Below, in pieces: positions 15,879 through 23,561 of a DNA stretch of 64,000 nt. Each line of letters begins with the position of its first letter. The stretch's first letter is position 1. The notes under the pieces were generated by a model that saw only the letters and a list, made by a program, of their open reading frames with translations, was not told the DNA's origin and ran no database searches. Origin of the DNA: UBA2287 sp964479665 (lineage in GTDB: Bacteria > Bacteroidota > Bacteroidia > Bacteroidales > Tenuifilaceae). The stretch is from positions 62,001 through 126,000 of the forward strand of contig CAYZNN010000001.1 in the NCBI GenBank assembly GCA_964479665.1, given 5' to 3'. A program made the translations under genes and the position numbers.

Positions 15879-16427
15879 TTAATCGCCCTCCATGAATTTC
15901 TCAATTTTTTTAACCGCGTGATGAAACGAAGCCTTAAGTGCACCTACTGAAGTTCCCAGAACTTCAGACATGTCTTCGTATTTCATTTCCTCAAAGTACT
16001 TCATATTAAAAACCAGCCGTTGCTTTTCGGGCAGGGTAAGTATGGCTTTCTGAAGTTTAATTTGAATGGCTTCGCCATTTAAGTGTGGATCGGATTCAAG
16101 AGTTCGACTAAGATGCTGCTCTACATCGACGAGATGGACATGTAATTTTGCGCGTTTCTTTTTCAGGTGGGTGAGCGATTCGTTTGTGGCTATTCGGTAA
16201 AGCCAGGTGAAAAGTTGAGAGTCTTCCCTGAATCCATCGAGGCCAGTCCATACTTTCAGAAAAGTATTCTGAATAACATCATCAGCATCGTCGTGGCTAA
16301 TTACAATTTTTCGAATGTGCCAATAAATTCGCTCCTGATACTTTCGAACAATAAGGTTAAATGCGTAACTCCTTGTTTCGCTGCTGCGGAACATTTCGAG
16401 CAATTCCTTATCGCTCAGTTGAGTCAT
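15879..16427 (-). CDS. ECF-type RNA polymerase sigma factor
   Basis: The 182-residue protein has sigma region 2 (about residues 20-85: VRKYQERIYWHIRKIV, DADDVIQNTFLKVW, FTWLYRIATNESLTHLK) and region 4 (about 125-175: LTLPEKQRLVFNMKYFEE, YEDMSEVLGTSVGALKASFHHAVKK). It begins 13 nt after the stop of the transketolase C gene and is followed by a candidate anti-sigma factor and a Spy-like protein. This suggests an envelope-stress module that may be partly cotranscribed with the transketolase genes. Confidence 0.92.
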   Translation of the reverse strand: MTQLSDKELLEMFRSSETRSYAFNLIVRKYQERIYWHIRKIVISHDDADDVIQNTFLKVWTGLDGFREDSQLFTWLYRIATNESLTHLKKKRAKLHVHLVDVEQHLSRTLESDPHLNGEAIQIKLQKAILTLPEKQRLVFNMKYFEEMKYEDMSEVLGTSVGALKASFHHAVKKIEKFMEGD

Positions 16428-16440
16428 TGACCTACGGTAT

Positions 16441-17394
16441 CTATTTTCGGTTTATAACTTGGCGAGCCGCATCAACAATATTCTGCGTATCAACTCCGTA
16501 CTTGGAAAGAAGTTCTTCGGGTTTTCCGCTTTCACCAAACGTATCGTTTACAGCTACCATTTCTATTGGGGTGGGATTAAATCGGGCAAGTACTTGAGCA
16601 ATGCTATCGCCAAGACCCCCATTCATCATATGCTCCTCTGCTGTAACTACGCAACGAGTTTTTGCAACTGAACGAAGAATTGCCTCGCTGTCCAAAGGCT
16701 TAATGGTGTGAATGTTGATTACCTCAGTGGATATACCGCTCTGATCGAGTATTTCGGCGGCTTCAAGGGCTTTCCATACCAAATGGCCTGTGGCAAAAAT
16801 AGTTACGTCCTTGCCATCCTGCAGCAAAATGGCTTTGCCAATTTCGAACTGCTGATCAACTGGGGTGAAATTTGGAACAACTGGTCGGCCAAACCTTAAA
16901 TAAACAGGCCCTACCCATTTGGCTGCAGCTATAGTTGCGGCTTTAGTTTGATTAAAGTCGCAGGGATTAATAACCGTCATGTTGGGTAGCATTTTCATAA
17001 GACCCAAATCTTCTAGCATTTGGTGTGTTGCGCCATCTTCGCCTAGGGTAAGCCCAGCATGCGATGCTGCAATTTTCACGTTTTTATTAGAGTAGGCAAC
17101 GCTTTGGCGGATTTGGTCGTAAACTCTTCCAGTAGCAAACGATGCAAAAGTGCCTGCAAAGGGGATTTTTCCACCAATGGTAAGGCCCGCAGCAAGACCA
17201 ATCATATTTGCTTCTGCTATCCCAGTTTGAAAAAAGCGATCGGGGAAATCCTTAACGAATTTCTCCATTTTAAGCGAGCCAATTAAGTCGGCACAAAGGG
17301 CTACAACGTTGGGATTCGATTCGCCTAATTCGTAAAGAGCTTCCCCAAAACCTGAACGGGTGTCTTTGCTTCCAGTGTTAATGAATTGATTCAT
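16441..17394 (-). CDS. transketolase, C-terminal subunit
   Basis: The 317-residue protein is the pyrimidine-binding (Pyr) plus C-terminal half of a split transketolase. The catalytic Glu61 is in TGIAEANMIGLAAG; other signatures are PFAGTFASFATGR, HAGLTLGEDGATHQMLEDL and VTAEEHMMNGGLG. With the N-terminal subunit (17836-18681) it should form the TPP-dependent enzyme of the pentose phosphate pathway. The two halves are separated by a methylglyoxal-synthase-like gene, 27 nt upstream of this one. Transketolase-like 1-deoxyxylulose-5-phosphate synthase is a less likely alternative given its length and split form. Confidence 0.9.
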   Translation of the reverse strand: MNQFINTGSKDTRSGFGEALYELGESNPNVVALCADLIGSLKMEKFVKDFPDRFFQTGIAEANMIGLAAGLTIGGKIPFAGTFASFATGRVYDQIRQSVAYSNKNVKIAASHAGLTLGEDGATHQMLEDLGLMKMLPNMTVINPCDFNQTKAATIAAAKWVGPVYLRFGRPVVPNFTPVDQQFEIGKAILLQDGKDVTIFATGHLVWKALEAAEILDQSGISTEVINIHTIKPLDSEAILRSVAKTRCVVTAEEHMMNGGLGDSIAQVLARFNPTPIEMVAVNDTFGESGKPEELLSKYGVDTQNIVDAARQVINRK

Positions 17395-17421
17395 GTCTTT
17401 ATTTGTCGTCGTTACAGAATG

Positions 17422-17817
17422 CTATTGTCTGCTAAGCCTTTGGGAGGCCTCTTTTTTTATCAAACCCAAAATAACCAGTTCGGCTGTAGCGTAATTAGTT
17501 GCCAATGGAATGTTTTTCACATTGCATGTTTCGAGAAGTATACGGATGTCTTCGTGGTGCTTTTGAATCACCTTGTGGTCGCGAAGGAAAATAACAATGT
17601 CAACTTCGTTTTTACTGATCATATCAGTAATTTGTTGGTATCCACCCGACTGGCCAGGGCTTAAGTGGGTGCAAGTGATACCTTGCGATTCGAGAAATTC
17701 TGCTGTGCGACCGGTTGCTAGGAGGTTTACTCCACGAAGCCACTCGCGTCGTTCGGTTAAAAAATTAACTAGTTCGGGTTTTTTTGCGTCGTGCGCAATA
17801 ACCGCAATGTTTGTCAT
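17422..17817 (-). CDS. methylglyoxal synthase-like protein with altered active site
   Basis: The 131-residue protein has the MGS fold and most catalytic positions: His9-Asp10 (IAHDAKK), Asp80, His87 and Asp90 (FLRDHKVIQKHHED), and IPLATNYATAEL. The key catalytic base, Asp71 of E. coli MgsA in the motif GGDQQ, is Tyr60 here (GGYQQ); codon TAC at plus positions 17640-17638. Thus it may not convert dihydroxyacetone phosphate to methylglyoxal, or may use another mechanism or bind a ligand only. It sits between the two transketolase subunit genes (18 and 27 nt spacing). Automated annotation would probably call it mgsA; I leave the symbol empty because of the substitution. Confidence 0.8.
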   Translation of the reverse strand: MTNIAVIAHDAKKPELVNFLTERREWLRGVNLLATGRTAEFLESQGITCTHLSPGQSGGYQQITDMISKNEVDIVIFLRDHKVIQKHHEDIRILLETCNVKNIPLATNYATAELVILGLIKKEASQRLSRQ

Positions 17818-17835
17818 GGTTGTATATATTAATGT

Positions 17836-18681
17836 TTAAAAATCGCCAATGGTTTCGGGTAGTTGAGCTATGGCTCTTTCAAATTCTTCTTTACCGGGAG
17901 CCTTGCCGTGCCACTTATGGGTTCCTTGCATAAAATCGACTCCAAAACCCATGTCGGTTTTCATAAGGATAGCAATTGGTTTCCCCTTTCCGCATGCTGC
18001 TTTAGCTTCGCTCAGGCCACGAATGGTATCGGTCATGTCGTTGCCGTTCATTTCATTAACATGCCATCCGAACGACTCCCATTTTGCTTTTAAATTGCCG
18101 AGGGAACATACCTCGTCAACCGGGCCGTCGATTTGCTGGCCGTTGTAATCGATAGTTGCAATAAGGTTGTCAATTTTTCGCGCTGCAGCAAAGATGGCTG
18201 CCTCCCAAATCTGACCTTCTTGTAATTCGCCATCGCCATGAAGTGTGAAAACCAAATGGCTGTCGCCATTAAGTTTTTTTGCTAGTGCGGCTCCGCACGC
18301 TACTGAGAGGCCTTGTCCCAGAGAACCCGATGCTACCCTGATTCCTTCGAGGTGTTCGGCAGTAGCTGGATGCCCCTGAAGACGAGAATTAATGAACCTG
18401 AACGTTGCCAGTTCTTTAACTGGGAAGTAGCCGCTTCGGGCCAGTGCGCTGTACCAAACTGCCGAAAGGTGACCATTGGAAAGGAAGAAGAGGTCTTCGT
18501 TTTTCCCATCCATTGAGAAGTTTTTCGGATTGTGGCGCAAGATTTCAAAATAAAGGGCTGAAAAAAAATCGGCACAGCCAAGTGCCCCTCCGGGATGACC
18601 GCTTGCAGGGGCGTATACCATTCGAATTACATCGCGCCTAATTTGGGCAGCTATAGTTTTAAGGGATTCAATATTAGCCAT
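17836..18681 (-). CDS. transketolase, N-terminal subunit
   Basis: The 281-residue protein is the TPP pyrophosphate-binding (PP) half of a split transketolase. It has ASGHPGGALGCADFF, FLSNGHLSAVWYSALA, GSLGQGLSVACGAALA and the thiamine motif GDG (residues 149-151) ending in Asn180 (TIDYNGQQIDG). It is the first gene of the minus-strand run that continues with the methylglyoxal-synthase-like gene, transketolase C, and the ECF sigma module. A TACCTTTG -7 box lies at 18718-18725. Confidence 0.92.
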   Translation of the reverse strand: MANIESLKTIAAQIRRDVIRMVYAPASGHPGGALGCADFFSALYFEILRHNPKNFSMDGKNEDLFFLSNGHLSAVWYSALARSGYFPVKELATFRFINSRLQGHPATAEHLEGIRVASGSLGQGLSVACGAALAKKLNGDSHLVFTLHGDGELQEGQIWEAAIFAAARKIDNLIATIDYNGQQIDGPVDEVCSLGNLKAKWESFGWHVNEMNGNDMTDTIRGLSEAKAACGKGKPIAILMKTDMGFGVDFMQGTHKWHGKAPGKEEFERAIAQLPETIGDF

Positions 18682-18717
18682 TTATTTTAAGTTGAAATTT
18701 TAAGTCAAAATTGGGTT

Positions 18718-18725
18718 CAAAGGTA
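18718..18725 (-). promoter_or_regulatory. -7 promoter box of the transketolase operon
   Basis: The minus strand reads TACCTTTG, matching TAnnTTTG, 36 nt before the start codon. No clear TTTG is found at -33. Confidence 0.45.
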
Positions 18726-18780
18726 ACCATTTTTGTCGAATAGCCATTGGTAGTTTATTTCATCTTTTCAGAGGAGTTTT

Positions 18781-18850
18781 GGGTTGTTAGGATATTGGGT
18801 TATTAGGTTAATTGGGTTATTGAGTTATTGGATGTTTGATGTTGGATGTT
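18781..18850. repeat. degenerate short tandem repeat (GGTTATTG-like)
   Basis: About 70 bp of imperfect, G/T-rich repeats of 8-11 nt built on GGTTATTG, TTGGGTTATT and GATGTT units, on one strand. It lies in the divergent region between the transketolase operon and the DUF3078 gene, 60 bp from the heptamer array. No coding potential. Confidence 0.65.
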
Positions 18851-18908
18851 AGAAGTCTGAAGACTGTATACTGCCGACGGAAGAAATGCGAACACAACCT
18901 ACTCCAGG

Positions 18909-18978
18909 CAACTATCAACTATCAACTATCAACTATCAACGAACAACTGACAACTGACAACCGACAACTGGCAACCTG
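18909..18978. repeat. ten-copy heptamer tandem repeat, consensus CAACTNN
   Basis: Ten consecutive 7-nt units all begin with CAAC: four CAACTAT, then CAACGAA, two CAACTGA, CAACCGA, CAACTGG and CAACCTG. The register is perfect across 70 bp. It lies 67 bp upstream of the DUF3078 start codon in a 364-bp divergent intergenic region that holds no gene. Confidence 0.9.
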
Positions 18979-19045
18979 CGTAACGTCAATAAATTCTTTC
19001 TGAAAATCCACTATTTTTGTAACCATTCACTCATATCATTATCGT

Positions 19046-20947
19046 ATGAAAAGTATTTGGTTGCGTGTGCTGCTATTATTAACCTTTACAATTGCTTTTA
19101 CTGATTTTCTTATTGCACAAAATGATTTTTCTAACCAGCTGGTAAAAGACACTCTGTTGGCCAAGCAGATTGAATTGACACCAAAGGAAGCTTCAAAATT
19201 TATTGAACGAATTACCGGAAGTGACCACATTTTGAATTTGAAGTATAAGCAAGTTAAGGACGACCTTTTACGTTTAGTGCTGCATTATCATGAACCGTTC
19301 GACAGCGTTAAGAACAAAATGACCCGTTTCCCTTTCAATACCCTTGAATTCAATAAAAAACTGCTTATCGGGAACGTGGATACCCTTCCTATTCGATGGT
19401 TAAACAAGTCGACATTTATTATTGATACGTTTATACTTGAGAGAAACCCATTATTTAATCAGAAAACTGTAGTAGTGCAGGTACTCAATGCTTCTAAGTT
19501 GCCGGTAAGCGATTCCGTTTCGCAGATAGTAAGGTTAGTAGAGGATTATTTTCTAACCAAGGATACAGTTTATTCTACTATTATCGATACTCTGTACCTG
19601 AAAACCAAAGGGTCTGTTTTGTATCGCTTTGAAGACGGAATTGTTTTTCCAACTCCAACGCTAAGGGGGAAAGCGGCTAGAGCAAGCATTCTGACAAACA
19701 ACAAGATAAGGCTTGAGGGGGAAGTTGAGACCAGCAGGTTTTATGGAGATGATTATAAGCGTGCTGTGCGCGATTCGCTAGCGGTTGCTGTACGATCGTT
19801 AGTTAATTACACTCAGAAACGCGATTCAATTCTTGTGAAAATTGGCGACCTTTCAGGGAAAAAAATTCCGTTCTGGCTAACTTCAGGTAAAGAGCCAACT
19901 CAAAGAGTCTGGGTAAAGAATAGTAAGAACGACTCCATAACTGTTTGGGTGGGAAATCCTTCAGCCAAGACCATTGCTCTACATCTGGACGAGGACTTAA
20001 GAGTGGAAGTGCTCGAAAAACGAATGGCCGATGGGCTAACATTTTTCTCTCCAAAACCCGAACGTTCATTAGCAAAACCCGAACGGTTAAAGGAGGTTAT
20101 AATACCCTGGTCATATGGTTTGTCGAGTTCGTTTTCGCTCAATGGGAACTACCTTTCTAATTGGTCGCGAGGAGGCGAAAGTACCTTGTCGAGTTTGCTC
20201 GATATAACTGGCCGTGCCGACTACAATAATGTTGAAGAAAAAACCAAATGGGTTAACAATTGGCGTTTACGCTATGGATTTACTTGGACCGACGACGAGC
20301 ATGGCCTGAAAACTAACACCGACATTCTGGAAATGAATTCACAATTCAATAAGGTACTAATTGACAAACTCGACTTCAGTTCCGTTTTCTACTTCAAAAC
20401 GCAGGTTGACAATGGATATAACTACCCAAAAGGTTCACCTAAAGAGTTAAAGTCGAGATTTCTTAGTCCTGGTTCGTTTACCATTGGTGTTGGTACTGAG
20501 TATAAACCCAACAAAAAAACATCGATCAACTTTTCTCCCCTTTCGTATAAGAATACATTTGTTATAGATACTGTAAACATAAATCAAACGCTTCAAGGTG
20601 TTGATAAGGGAAGCCGTTCGAAGCAGGAAATGGGGGGGCAACTTGTACTGCGAAGCAGTATAGCTCTACGTAAAAGTTTTGAAGTAACCAATGCCCTCAG
20701 GCTCTTTTCTAATTACCTAAATAAGCCTGAAAATGTGGATGTTGATTGGGAAATGGGAGTTGAAAAGCAGATTAGTTGGTATTTTAAAATACGGTTGAAT
20801 TTGCACCTAATTTACGACGACGATGTTCGATTTGCAGTAACCGATAGTAACGGGAGTCCTGTTTTACTACCCGATGGTACACCCAAAAAAGTTGCTAAAA
20901 CCCAAATAAATCAGTTTGTGGGCTTAACTTTTGCTTTTAATATGTAA
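19046..20947 (+). CDS. DUF3078 domain-containing outer-membrane protein
   Basis: The 633-residue protein has a signal peptide (MKSIWLRVLLLLTFTIAFTDFLIAQ). Residues about 30-340 are a soluble region without a recognised domain. Residues about 360-633 match DUF3078: LSSSFSLNGNYLSNWSRGGE, alternating aromatic/polar beta strands (WVNNWRLRYGFTW, SPGSFTIGVGTEYKPN) and a terminal FAFNM. This is an outer-membrane beta-barrel-like domain common in Bacteroidota and of unknown function. It is convergent with the TPR gene, 13 bp apart. The long N-terminal extension is more than the usual DUF3078 protein carries, and may be the functional exterior or periplasmic part. Confidence 0.8.
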   Translation: MKSIWLRVLLLLTFTIAFTDFLIAQNDFSNQLVKDTLLAKQIELTPKEASKFIERITGSDHILNLKYKQVKDDLLRLVLHYHEPFDSVKNKMTRFPFNTLEFNKKLLIGNVDTLPIRWLNKSTFIIDTFILERNPLFNQKTVVVQVLNASKLPVSDSVSQIVRLVEDYFLTKDTVYSTIIDTLYLKTKGSVLYRFEDGIVFPTPTLRGKAARASILTNNKIRLEGEVETSRFYGDDYKRAVRDSLAVAVRSLVNYTQKRDSILVKIGDLSGKKIPFWLTSGKEPTQRVWVKNSKNDSITVWVGNPSAKTIALHLDEDLRVEVLEKRMADGLTFFSPKPERSLAKPERLKEVIIPWSYGLSSSFSLNGNYLSNWSRGGESTLSSLLDITGRADYNNVEEKTKWVNNWRLRYGFTWTDDEHGLKTNTDILEMNSQFNKVLIDKLDFSSVFYFKTQVDNGYNYPKGSPKELKSRFLSPGSFTIGVGTEYKPNKKTSINFSPLSYKNTFVIDTVNINQTLQGVDKGSRSKQEMGGQLVLRSSIALRKSFEVTNALRLFSNYLNKPENVDVDWEMGVEKQISWYFKIRLNLHLIYDDDVRFAVTDSNGSPVLLPDGTPKKVAKTQINQFVGLTFAFNM

Positions 20948-20960
20948 TGTTGGCGTTGGG

Positions 20961-22091
20961 TTAACGGTTCCTTTCGACTAGGCGTAATGCGCGGTCGAGA
21001 TCGTTAATGATAAGCAAAATGCTTACATTATCAGTATCTAACTCTTTGCTTCGATTAAGCCACTCTCTGGCCGTTTCAAATGCTGCTTCAGAACGACTCC
21101 GTTCCTCTTTAACAATATTGCTGTTGTTGGCAATGCGCGACCTTTCGAAGGCTTCGACTCCCAAATTGTAGTGGCACGTAGCCAAATTTACCAGAGTTTG
21201 TAATTGGCTGGGCGATATTTTATGTGCTTCGTTGTAGGTTTCAATAGCTTTTTGGTACTGCTCCTGTTTTTGGTAGGCTAACCCTAAAGTGTAGTTTAGC
21301 ATTAGGTTACTAGGGTTTTTCGAAATTGCAGTGATTAGCACCTGTTGCATTGGCCCATATTCCTTTCGGCGATAAAGCAAATCGGTTAGGAGAAGAACCA
21401 GATCCTCAGGGAAATTGTACATTTCAACGCCTTCGGTTAGTACCCTTTGTGCAGCAATAGAGTCGTTTTGGTTTAAATGTGCCGCAAATAGCAAATGGGT
21501 AGTGTTGGAGGAGTATTGGCTTTTATGCAAGGGTTGAAAATGTTTAATGGCTATTTCCCATTCTTTTCCTTCGAAAGCAGCAAGCCCTGCATTGAACTGT
21601 GAGTTCAAATCGCGTTTTGCCGATAGAAGTTTGCTCTGCGATATGGCCATGGCCTGCTCGAACAAAGAGGTAGCTTCGTTATACTGTTTATCAACGAATT
21701 TTCTTTCTCCCTGCTCTTGCATTAAATTGGCAAGAAATGAGTAACGCGAAGCTATTAGGCGCTCAAGTTTAGAACTTCTGCCCATTCTGAGGGCTTTTTG
21801 ATATGAAGAATATGCCTCCGAAAGTTGATTGGGATAAAGTTCTGTCAACCCTTTGTCGTTTTTTTTCAAACCTTCTGTATAAGCTGTTTGGCACAGGTGA
21901 CCTTTTAAATACCAGGTTTTAGCCCATTTAGCCGATTCAGAATTAGCCGTCATTTCATCAACTACCTCTTTTGCTTCGGAATATTTTCCCGAATCGATTA
22001 GGTTGGTGACTGAAATGAGTTTGGCTCTTTGCAGTGTAGATGTTGAAGCGCAACCCGCTAGTAAAAGGCTAATAAGTAACAGTTTCTTCAT
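20961..22091 (-). CDS. TPR-repeat lipoprotein
   Basis: The ATG at 22091 gives 376 residues with a lipoprotein signal (MKKLLLISLLLAGC, Cys14); a GTG two codons upstream is in frame. The rest is tetratricopeptide-like: repeats are visible near residues 150-185 (YNEATSLFEQAMAIS), 240-260 and most clearly 265-300 (NYTLGLAYQKQEQYQKAIET, YNEAHKISPSQLQTLVNLAT). TPR lipoproteins act as periplasmic scaffolds; the partner is not evident. A -7 box lies 26 nt upstream. Confidence 0.85.
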   Translation of the reverse strand: MKKLLLISLLLAGCASTSTLQRAKLISVTNLIDSGKYSEAKEVVDEMTANSESAKWAKTWYLKGHLCQTAYTEGLKKNDKGLTELYPNQLSEAYSSYQKALRMGRSSKLERLIASRYSFLANLMQEQGERKFVDKQYNEATSLFEQAMAISQSKLLSAKRDLNSQFNAGLAAFEGKEWEIAIKHFQPLHKSQYSSNTTHLLFAAHLNQNDSIAAQRVLTEGVEMYNFPEDLVLLLTDLLYRRKEYGPMQQVLITAISKNPSNLMLNYTLGLAYQKQEQYQKAIETYNEAHKISPSQLQTLVNLATCHYNLGVEAFERSRIANNSNIVKEERSRSEAAFETAREWLNRSKELDTDNVSILLIINDLDRALRLVERNR

Positions 22092-22116
22092 AGCCACGTT
22101 GAAGCATTTTGAGATG

Positions 22117-22124
22117 CAAAGTTA
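22117..22124 (-). promoter_or_regulatory. -7 promoter box of the TPR lipoprotein gene
   Basis: The minus strand reads TAACTTTG followed by C, matching TAnnTTTG, 26 nt before the ATG. The -33 box is not clear. Confidence 0.4.
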
Positions 22125-22244
22125 GCATTCAAATTGAAATATTAAATTGCCCAAGAACATTAAGACGTAGGGCAGTCGTTTGGGTATGCTTATGGGCTTG
22201 AAAAAACATATTGGGTCTATTGTTCCAAATTGTAAACAAACTCC

Positions 22245-22252
22245 TATTTTTG
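22245..22252 (+). promoter_or_regulatory. -7 promoter box of ychF
   Basis: TATTTTTG matches TAnnTTTG. A TTG lies at 22220-22222, 22 nt upstream, near the expected -33 distance. The ychF ATG follows 26 nt later. Confidence 0.5.
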
Positions 22253-22277
22253 CAGCACGAATAAAAAAGCGAATCAG

Positions 22278-23372
22278 ATGGCATTACAATGCGGCATAAT
22301 TGGTATTACCAACGTGGGAAAGACCACCATTTTCAACTGCATGTCGAGCACCAAAGCGGAGGCAAGCGGATTTTCATATAGTAACAAAACCAACCTGAGC
22401 ATAATTGGAGTTCCCGATCAGCGTTTGAAGGAACTCAACCGTTTTCAGGTTACCGAGCGATTGGTTCCAGCTACAGTTGAGATTGTCGACATTCCTGGGC
22501 TTACCAAAAGTGCTGGCCGGAGCGATAAGGGAGCCAATCAGTTCCTGGCCGACATTCGCAACTGCGATGCCCTAATTCATGTGGTTCGTTGCTTCGACGA
22601 TGCTAACCTCCCGCATATCGAAGGGAGTGTTGATCCAATTCGCGATATTGAAACCGTTAATTTCGAACTTCAGGTGAAGGATCTCGAGTCGATTGAGAAG
22701 AAAATGCATCGCCTCGAGAAACTAGTAAAGGTAGGCGACAAGGATGCCAAGCATGGGCTGGGCGTGCTCGATGTATATAAAAAGCATTTGGAAGATTTCA
22801 AAAATGCATTAACCGCTCCTGTTGGCCAAGACGATAGGAAATGGGTGGCCGACCTATTCCTTCTTTCTACTAAACCCATTATTTACGTTTGCAATGTCGA
22901 CGAAAAATCGGCTATAAATGGCAATCGTTACGTTGAAAGGGTTCAGGAGTTCCTTAAAAACGAGAATGCCGAAATACTGGTTATTGCTGGTAAAGTAGAG
23001 GCAGATATTGCAGAACTGGAGGACGAAAACGACAGAATGGAGTTTTTGAAAGAGGTTGGACTGCTTGAACCTGGAGTAAATAAACTGATTCGAGCTGCCC
23101 ATTCTATACTTAACCTCGAAACTTTTTTTACTGTTGGGCCCAAAGAGATTAGAGCTTGGACCATTAAAAAAGGGATGAGCGCTCCTCAGGCAGCAGGAGT
23201 GATACACAGCGACCTCGAACGAGGGTTCATTAGGGCAGAGGTTATGAAATACGACGATTTTACAACTCTCGGTTCTGAACTTGCCTGTAAAGAAAAAGGA
23301 AAATTCTATATTGAGGGAAAAAATTACATAGTAAACGATGGCGATATTCTGCATATTCGTTTCAATGTTTGA
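22278..23372 (+). CDS. ychF: redox-regulated ATPase YchF (OLA1 family)
   Basis: The 364-residue Obg-family P-loop protein has G1 GITNVGKTT (residues 8-16), G3 DIPGLTKSAGRSDKGANQFLA, and in the G4 position NVDE in place of NKxD, as expected for YchF, which prefers ATP. A coiled-coil insert (about residues 130-175) and the C-terminal TGS domain (FTVGPKEIRAWTIKKGMSAP) complete it. YchF binds ribosomes and modulates stress responses. It is monocistronic with promoter and terminator in place. Confidence 0.96.
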   Translation: MALQCGIIGITNVGKTTIFNCMSSTKAEASGFSYSNKTNLSIIGVPDQRLKELNRFQVTERLVPATVEIVDIPGLTKSAGRSDKGANQFLADIRNCDALIHVVRCFDDANLPHIEGSVDPIRDIETVNFELQVKDLESIEKKMHRLEKLVKVGDKDAKHGLGVLDVYKKHLEDFKNALTAPVGQDDRKWVADLFLLSTKPIIYVCNVDEKSAINGNRYVERVQEFLKNENAEILVIAGKVEADIAELEDENDRMEFLKEVGLLEPGVNKLIRAAHSILNLETFFTVGPKEIRAWTIKKGMSAPQAAGVIHSDLERGFIRAEVMKYDDFTTLGSELACKEKGKFYIEGKNYIVNDGDILHIRFNV

Positions 23373-23393
23373 AAACCGTTTAATTTTTTATTT

Positions 23394-23425
23394 AGGCCTG
23401 AATTACTGAAATTCAGGCCTTTTTA
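23394..23425 (+). terminator. Rho-independent terminator of ychF
   Basis: A perfect 11-bp stem AGGCCTGAATT (23394-23404) / AATTCAGGCCT (23410-23420) with a 5-nt loop runs into TTTTT. Confidence 0.9.
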
Positions 23426-23561
23426 ATTCATGTTATGCTAAAGTTTAAAGTGTTTACCCTAAAATTTACCCCTTATTTTTGGTGTTTTCCCTTTTATACT
23501 TTTTACCTTTGAAGCACAATAAACCCCAAGTTTCATTTCTTTATAAACTGCTTTTAACCAC

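Noticed and set aside
18909..18978. Could the heptamer array be a CRISPR?
   Set aside because: Units are 7 nt with no spacers, and no cas gene is in the window.
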